NCBI RefSeq assembly: GCF_016802725.1
Contig: NC_052664.1
Span: 19,798,405 to 19,862,404, forward strand
DNA length: 64,000 bases
Reading direction: 5' to 3'
Source: Solenopsis invicta
Lineage: Eukaryota; Arthropoda; Insecta; Hymenoptera; Formicidae
The notes under the pieces are model-generated. The model did no database searches and was not told where the DNA came from. It was given only the letters and a program-made list of their open reading frames with translations. Both the position numbers and the translations under genes were made by a program. Shown one piece after another: positions 57,474 to 64,000 of this stretch (positions are counted from its first letter, which is position 1; each line of letters opens with the position of its first letter).

Positions 57474-57545
<72 letters not shown>
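57427..57545. repeat. Compound (AT)n-(GT)n-(CA)n microsatellite
   Basis: AT units (57,427-57,442), a short GT run, then about 33 CA units (57,479-57,545). Highly mutable and Z-DNA-prone. Confidence 0.95.
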
Positions 57546-57548
<3 letters not shown>

Positions 57549-57549
57549 G

Positions 57550-60500
57550 ACATCTTCATATTTCGTATTGATATATTATTACACTTACGTGGAAAAGATT
57601 TCCATTCTAAGTAAATTTGAAAGCAGCGAATTACAAATACTGTAATAGATAACAGTAAAATTTTTTTTTGCCACGAGAAAAAGTCTTCAATAAACTCTAA
57701 TATATTTTCTATAAATTGCAATATACGAAGCCTTTATTTTCAGATGACGAAGACAATTCGTACATAAGCAGATTTATTTGCGTTTTGTATTCCGATATAA
57801 TTTTCCGATAAGTATGTTATTACCGAGTCGCAAGAAACGCAGTATATAAAAGTCGTGCGGGAGGCATTAGTGACGAATATTAATGATAGGTATTAACGAG
57901 CAAAACCGGGTTGCCACGAGGTACTCTCTTGTCGCGGTGTTCGACTTCCCTCGTAATGATACTTCCTTGCCCTGTGCACTAATTACGCGCTTAGGGCGTA
58001 ATCCTGCGCTCTTTACGCGAGGAAACGAGAATATATATCATGCTAGGAACTCATAGTACTCGGACAACGGAACTCTGAAAGCTGATATAAGCGCTTACAA
58101 TTATGAATCAAGTTTCTCTGTATTATGTTTTCAGTTCATTGGGTTGCTTAAATAAACGCACTTTCTTTGCAACATATAACTATGTCACACATCATCTTTT
58201 AATGAGCAATTTGAGCTTCTGTGATGAATTTACGTACATGAGTCTGTCGGTTTGTTGAAGGTGCACTACAGAAGTGTACGCGTCTCCTGCTTTTGTCGAG
58301 TGTAAAAAAACTTTCACATCTGTATTTATATCTTACATACAGAAGACCGCTGGTCATAGCCTTTGGTCACAGTCTTCGGAAAAAAAGTGGATGGAAGATT
58401 TTTACTAACGCTATATACATTATATAATACGTCTCAGATATTAAAAACAAATATTATTCTTGAATAAATCATCGTATGAAGAAGTTCTTTAATTTTAAAT
58501 AAAGCTGTGAAAATATGACATTTAGTTTCATATTCGGGGTTGTCACATTGTCACATGTGAAATCTTTTTGCACTAATTTATATTAAATTCTAAAGCGGCT
58601 TGTTGGATAGATAAATTATGTATTTTCACTGTTCTAACAACTTTTAAAATAATAACAAGCGGAGTTTTACTTTTTATTCATCTTTTTTTTTTGCGCCACA
58701 GTTTCTACGAAAAATAAAATCATCTATATAAAATAAACTCTATATAAAATATCTATATAATAATACTATATAAATTAACTATATGAAATAGATCATCGAA
58801 ACAAAATAAATTAATAATAAATTAAATGGCTACTCAAAATATATCAAGCCAAAGAAATTCAAATTGACTGTCGATAATTTTTGGTTGAGTCAATCTATAT
58901 GGCCGTTTGTAATACAAGAGATTATATTTACACGAACTTTGTCATAATAATGAATAAGTAACTACAGCAACAATTACCTAAAACATTCCATTTTCTATGT
59001 ATACAAAAAAATTACGATTGCCATAATGCCAAAAATTAATGAGGAAACAACAAAGGAGTCGAGGGTAAGAGAAAACTTTATATTCCATCAACTTTACTTT
59101 CCAAAAAGATGTAAATAATATACACGATGCTTTTAGCGCGAATCATTTTAAACAACATATTAATATTATATTAGCAATCTACACTGTAAAAAGGAAAATG
59201 TCTTGCCAAATTCTGATTGAATTATAAGCTTTTTAATAACCAACTCTCTACATGGACGTACGTAAGGAGCAGGGAGAAACGCTTGCCTCTCCTCCTAAAT
59301 TTTATCAAGGAGAAAGAATTAAATTATGAAAATGATTTTTACGACGAAAAGTTGAACGCTCTTTGGCCAAAGCGTGGTTCACATTTTACTCCCTAGGAGG
59401 GATAAAAAAATTAAAAGAGAGTTTATAAAAAATATTGGAACTAGCAAAGATGTTGAAAGAAATGAATCTTCTTCCCAACAATAAAATATGCTCTGCATAT
59501 TTTCTTAGCTCAATCGTGCACCGCAACGAACACCAGTGAAAGGTCTCTTAGTACATCGCAAAGAATGAAAATCTGGTTGTCGTTAACAATGTTAGAAAAT
59601 TGTCTTACTAGACTATATGCTACATAGAAAAAAGTGCTTGTAATAAGAAAGAAGAAGCATTGAGAAAGTTTGCTCGAAGACTGGCATCATTATATAAGTA
59701 TCTTAATAAATTTTGTGTAAAGATAAATTTTTTAGCCCTCCCTTGACTGCAATTCTGAGCCCATGACCCTGTACGACATCGGCCTGGGCCTCTCCCTATC
59801 TTAATAGGTTAGCTTTCTTAATCGGGAGCGACGCGCTTGCTCCTTCTTGTCACTTAGCCGGAGCAGAAGCGATCGATGCGACGTAACGCATGGGCGCCCG
59901 CCACGGATAGGTCATGCAATTAACTCCGAGCAGTGAATTTCGCGACGCCCGGGGAACATCGATCTAGATTACAATTGTCGGCGTACTAAGCTTCATTCAC
60001 GGCGAGCCGGTATTACGTACAATTCGATGTAATCCGTACTGATTGGCAGCGTCGAAGTAGAGCTCGTATTTACGACCGCGGCTCGTCGCTCTGTTTATCT
60101 GCGATTGAGTTGATCATAAGGAGATACCTAATCCCACCATTGGGACGCTTTGAGCAACCCCCGTGCAAACCCCAGGGAGGGGAAAGCTGGCAGTCTCGCC
60201 GTTTGCGAATATCCGGAACGTTCTATGTTCCATTTCTGCGCTTAATGCGATATCGATGTCAAGCGTATAATACGGGTGGCCCTTGCTTTCGTTCCTCGCA
60301 CTTGAATCACTATTATAGGAATCCGCCTGGAATCTTTCATAATGGATATTCTGGTTCGCGTGCCAAAGATGAAATATTTTATAACCGATGTAACGCGCAA
60401 CGCTCTTATAATTCATAATTCCCGTGGCGAACGGGCCACGCCGCTGTGCAAACGGAAACGAGGGGCAAAAAGAAGCGTGCAATTTCGTCGTGGCGCGGCT

Positions 60501-61392
60501 GAAATACATTTTAGCGATCACGAGGTTGACCGCTACGCGGATTACAATACCTTTTTCCAAAGTGGCAGTGGGATACGATAGGTTTATAGGTTCATCGATC
60601 GAACAGGCAACCGCCGCCCGGCAACCGCAATATAGGCCGGATTTAGGACGTCAACCTTTACTGCCTCTAGCGCAATGTACACAGGGTGTAACTGAAAATA
60701 TTCGGTATAAGATAGGCGGCATTTTCTGTCTCAGAAGCTAAAAAAATTTATCTCGGCTGCCTCCTGCTAACTTATAATATTATAAATAAAACAGAAATTA
60801 TTTGTCTTTTAAATAACTTACTTTACATGAAAGTTTTACGCGGAAGATGATGTGATCGTTAAAGGCGAGGTGTAATGCATTGAGCCTGTATGAAATCTCC
60901 AAATATCGTACAATTAATTACTGTTTTTCTTATTATATTAATATAAATATTATTAAAATTGTCTGAAAATGATTTCTTAAGGGTTTTCAAATTTTTCAAT
61001 CAAGTTTATTTTTGAAAGTCAAAATTTCAAAATTCACCAATGCAAATTCAAACTGATTGCTTTGAAAGTAATAAAATTTTCAAGTATTTCATGAAACAAG
61101 TGCGATAATGAATTCTTTTCATGGGCACAAGTAAGTTCAAAATTGAAATTTTTGTAATTTGTTTTAAAAAATCCACTATGGCGGATTTATAGTTTTAAAA
61201 ATAATTTTAAAATAAAACTTTTATACAAAATAAACTCTGTGGTATGGAATATAAATTCTATTTAAATTTTTAAACGCGATTTCAGCATTACCGCTAAAAG
61301 GAAATGAAAATAAAAAATGCAAAAAATATATCAAACAAAAATGAAAAGTAAATATGATAAATAAACGATCGAAATAAAATACAAAATCCTAC
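57550..61392. other. No gene called
   Basis: AT-rich to about 59,750. Then a CpG-rich stretch (59,780-60,740) with overlapping open frames on both strands but no paired splice sites. Then AT-rich again to 61,390. Confidence 0.45.
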
Positions 61393-61572
61393 CGAGCGCA
61401 TAGACATGACTAGCATTTAGGTGAGCAAAGAAGTCCCCCTTTCGGAGAGTGTGTACGCGTAGCGCGAGGTACACGACGTTATGGTAAAGCTGTCGTGACG
61501 AGCTCCGTGGCCACGCTCGTCGACTCTCCCTGTCATCCCACTCGTCCAACCTATTCTCGCAAGCTTTGTAAG
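61393..61572 (-). CDS. Weak candidate internal exon
   Basis: On the minus strand the good acceptor GATTTCCTTTCATCAG| precedes 180 bases ending GCGCTCG|GTAGGATTT, phase 1 at both ends. The frame is open for 59 full codons (YKACENRLDEWDDRES..., later HTLRKGDFFAHLNASHVY). It lies in a CpG-rich island (61,390-62,070) where other frames are open too, and no partner exon is known. It could be an upstream exon of the minus-strand transcript. Confidence 0.22.
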
Positions 61573-62161
61573 CTGATGAAAGGAAATCACGCACCGGCAC
61601 GTGACCGGATATAGCCGGGCCCGGGCGAAGTGCATTGTTAACTCCAAGCTCGTGCCTGTTACGCAGCTTCCGGTCTCAAAGCGGGATGCAACCTCCGTGC
61701 CGCTTTTCCCCGCTATCCCACGGGTGTGTGGTTCGAGTTCCATCCTCGCGCGCGCGTGCATTCGCACGCTTTCGTGTCGTGGTTATGCGGCCGCGTGCAA
61801 TCCTCGTCAAAAGAGCGTCGAACGAACGAGTCGATAAATGTTTTGTAACTTCGTGCGCTCGGCTCTATCGTTCGTAACCGGCCGATTGCAATTCGTTGTG
61901 CCGCGGTTTGTAAATAGCGTTTGACTTTTCTGTCCTCCAGCCACGATAATCCTTTCATGGTGGAATGGAACTCTGCACGCCTGTCTCATCGCGCCTGTTT
62001 GCGTAAGCGCGGATTTTCACGCATGCTTTTTCGTCTCGACGCGCGGCAACGCGTGTAATATAGCGCCGAAAGAAGTTTGTGATGTACTACAGGTATTCTC
62101 TAAATTTGAATCTGTGAAATCTGATTTGCTATATTTATAGTTGTGACTGTTTTTCCGTAGT

Positions 62162-62351
62162 TCCGATTAAGAGAGAAGTACTCTCGCTGATCGGAGTTAA
62201 TGTAACTGAAAAACAGTGCATATATCACTGACTAAATAAGTTATAAGTATATTATTCTGAACAGTTATATAACTGAAATTATATAACTGAAAAACTAATC
62301 ACAGTGACTAGTCTTCAGTGCCATACTTATAACCGTTCAGAATAATACACT
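62162..62351. repeat. Cluster of interlocking inverted repeats
   Basis: A hairpin TCCGATTAAGAGAGAAGTAC/TCTCGCTGATCGGA at 62,162-62,195. It is followed by TATTATTCTGAACRGTTATA in both orientations (about 62,248-62,270 and 62,323-62,351) with CAGTG-containing words between. Probably a decayed palindromic element. Confidence 0.55.
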
Positions 62352-64000
62352 GATTCTGATTTAGAGAGAATATAGTGCCGCAGTTTGCATAAGAGAATAA
62401 TTTGCATAGGAGAATCACTCAAAGATATTCGCATAAGAAGGAATCTTAACGATCTCCGAAAAACGGGGTCTCTGACAATTTCTAAACGTCATGGTCTCGC
62501 TCAAAAAATGGAAAGCGATTCAGGATTTTTTTCGATGAAATGTGCTTGGAGGATTAAACATTGAAAGATTACATCACGTTTTTTGGCGAATTACTATTAG
62601 CGATCGAAGTTCATTTATTTTAACAATTTTTTATTGAAAATATTCCGACACGTTTTGTATAAATTTAGAATATAATCATCGCAATAATACTCGAAAGCGT
62701 TGATTAAAAATGTCATAGCAAACTTTTTAAGAGAATTGATATCGACAACATACAGAGAAATAAGAACATTCTTGTTTTGAGAATATCTTTATTTTTTTTT
62801 AATTTTAAATATTGAAAAAAAATTACATAGTTTTAAACATACATAATTTACATACATCAAGAATTTTGTATAGTTTCATAAAAAAAATATAGTTTCAGTA
62901 TTCAATAACGATTTTTATAAATTGGGAAGAAATCAAATAGAAAATAATACCAAGAATGAGAATTTTTTAATACATATTATTATTACCAAACAATAATATT
63001 ATGCTTTTTAGAGGAGACTATTATGATATTAAAATAAAAATATAATATTTTAATGAAATTGGTTACCAAACTTTTTAAAAAAGATTAAATTATGTATAAG
63101 CAAGATCGTTAATTTATACATAAGCAAGAATATGATTTCTTGTTTATATATGAAATAATGAATGCTGGAGAGAATATATTAGAGTTAATTTAATACTAAT
63201 ATTAAATATTCTTTTTTTCTGTGTAGATGTGCCAATTGTACGTTGCACAAGGCGCATTAACAAGGGAGGCATCAGAATTAAATTTTAAAAATTAATTCTT
63301 TGTTTCCAACACTAATTGCGTGTGATCGCTTCTGTCAGATTTAATTTTGTTCAAAACGAGTACTGTATAGCAATTTAGAGTAAACGTGTCACAAAATCTG
63401 AAGCTATTAGTTGGATTGAACAATTGTTCATTTCTCGATGGTGCATGTTTTAGTACGGAACCATGTCGAGTAAAAGTAAAAATATGAAAAATTGTCCCAC
63501 CTAAGAATATTTTAAAAAATTATTAAAAAAAATGATTTATTTATAAAAGATTGATAAATAAAAATATTAAGGAAGACGATAAAATTCCCTTTGAGCAAAG
63601 ATATCTTGTATACTAGCTCTGTTTGATACTAATTATGAAACATAGGTGCTACAAAATTTGTATACCAACATTTGGAAAATATGCGTTGTAATTGCAAAAA
63701 ATAATTTTCTTTATAATATTATTATCGTCTCTGAAAAAGAACTTAAATTGCCAATTAAATCATCTCCGTGAAATTTTTTTAATTTGACGAGGAAAATTGA
63801 AAGTTCGTGTTTGGGTAATAATTTCCTCGACGTAATTATTTCGCGTGTAAAAATTATTGACCAAAAATTTAGACCAATCGCGTTTAAACGTTTTTAGCCT
63901 CCGTAAACGCATTTATTGTGGATTCGAGAAATGCCACGGTACTGATCGTTGTTCAATTTGAAAACCCATTCGAATCTATGTACTATCGTCGAAAGTGGAA
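62352..64000. other. AT-rich DNA, no gene called
   Basis: No supported exon, repeat family or structured element. Composition is strongly AT-rich throughout. Confidence 0.5.

Noticed and set aside
60110..60741. Overlapping plus- and minus-strand ORFs of 79-148 codons
   Set aside because: All lie in one CpG-rich block where every frame is open; none has paired splice sites.
61728..61745. GGTTCGAGTTCC, considered as a tRNA T-loop
   Set aside because: Spacing to CC is off by one and no acceptor stem or anticodon arm can be folded around it.

Overview
The window looks like nuclear DNA from an insect, most likely a hymenopteran such as an ant (inference). It has an AT-rich background broken by CpG-rich islands, very long introns, short exons with GT-AG boundaries, many small palindromic DNA transposons and several microsatellites. 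There are no operons, ribosome binding sites, rRNA, tRNA or CRISPR arrays. Most open frames are chance frames. Exons were called only where a frame, an acceptor and a donor (or a stop plus poly(A) signal) agree. No gene could be assigned to a named family.

Minus-strand genes appear to dominate. From high to low coordinate, the candidate exons are: a first exon with an upstream ORF (55.3-55.7 kb), a 35-codon exon (46.9 kb), a terminal exon with poly(A) signal (42.3-42.5 kb), an alternative first exon (39.8-40.0 kb), a 53-codon proline-rich exon (39.3-39.5 kb), an exon with an RVxF-like motif (18.5-18.7 kb), two small exons (7.3-7.4 and 6.82-6.86 kb) and a terminal exon with poly(A) signals (0.3-0.6 kb). 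Reading phases fit for 46.9 to 39.4 kb, for 39.9 to 39.4 kb, and for 18.5 to 7.4 to 6.8 to 0.6 kb. A textbook recursive splice site sits near the middle of the 11-kb intron between 18.5 and 7.4 kb, on the same strand.

The most striking structure is a 3.66-kb inverted duplication (about 6,747-10,404). Its two arms of about 1.78 kb carry the same pair of small exons in divergent orientation, separated by only about 100 bp. The exons are much better conserved between arms than most of the surrounding sequence. The right copy can be joined in frame to a downstream plus-strand exon at 12.3 kb. A transcript crossing both arms would fold into a very long double-stranded hairpin.

The rest is transposon-rich intron or intergenic DNA. 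There are seven copies of one long-TIR MITE family, a second MITE family, a pogo-like and a Tc1-like element, other TIR elements, an RTE-like LINE tail, several near-perfect hairpins of 75-210 bp, a perfect 83-bp direct repeat flanking a 513-bp segment, and another 83-bp repeat pair 1.9 kb apart.
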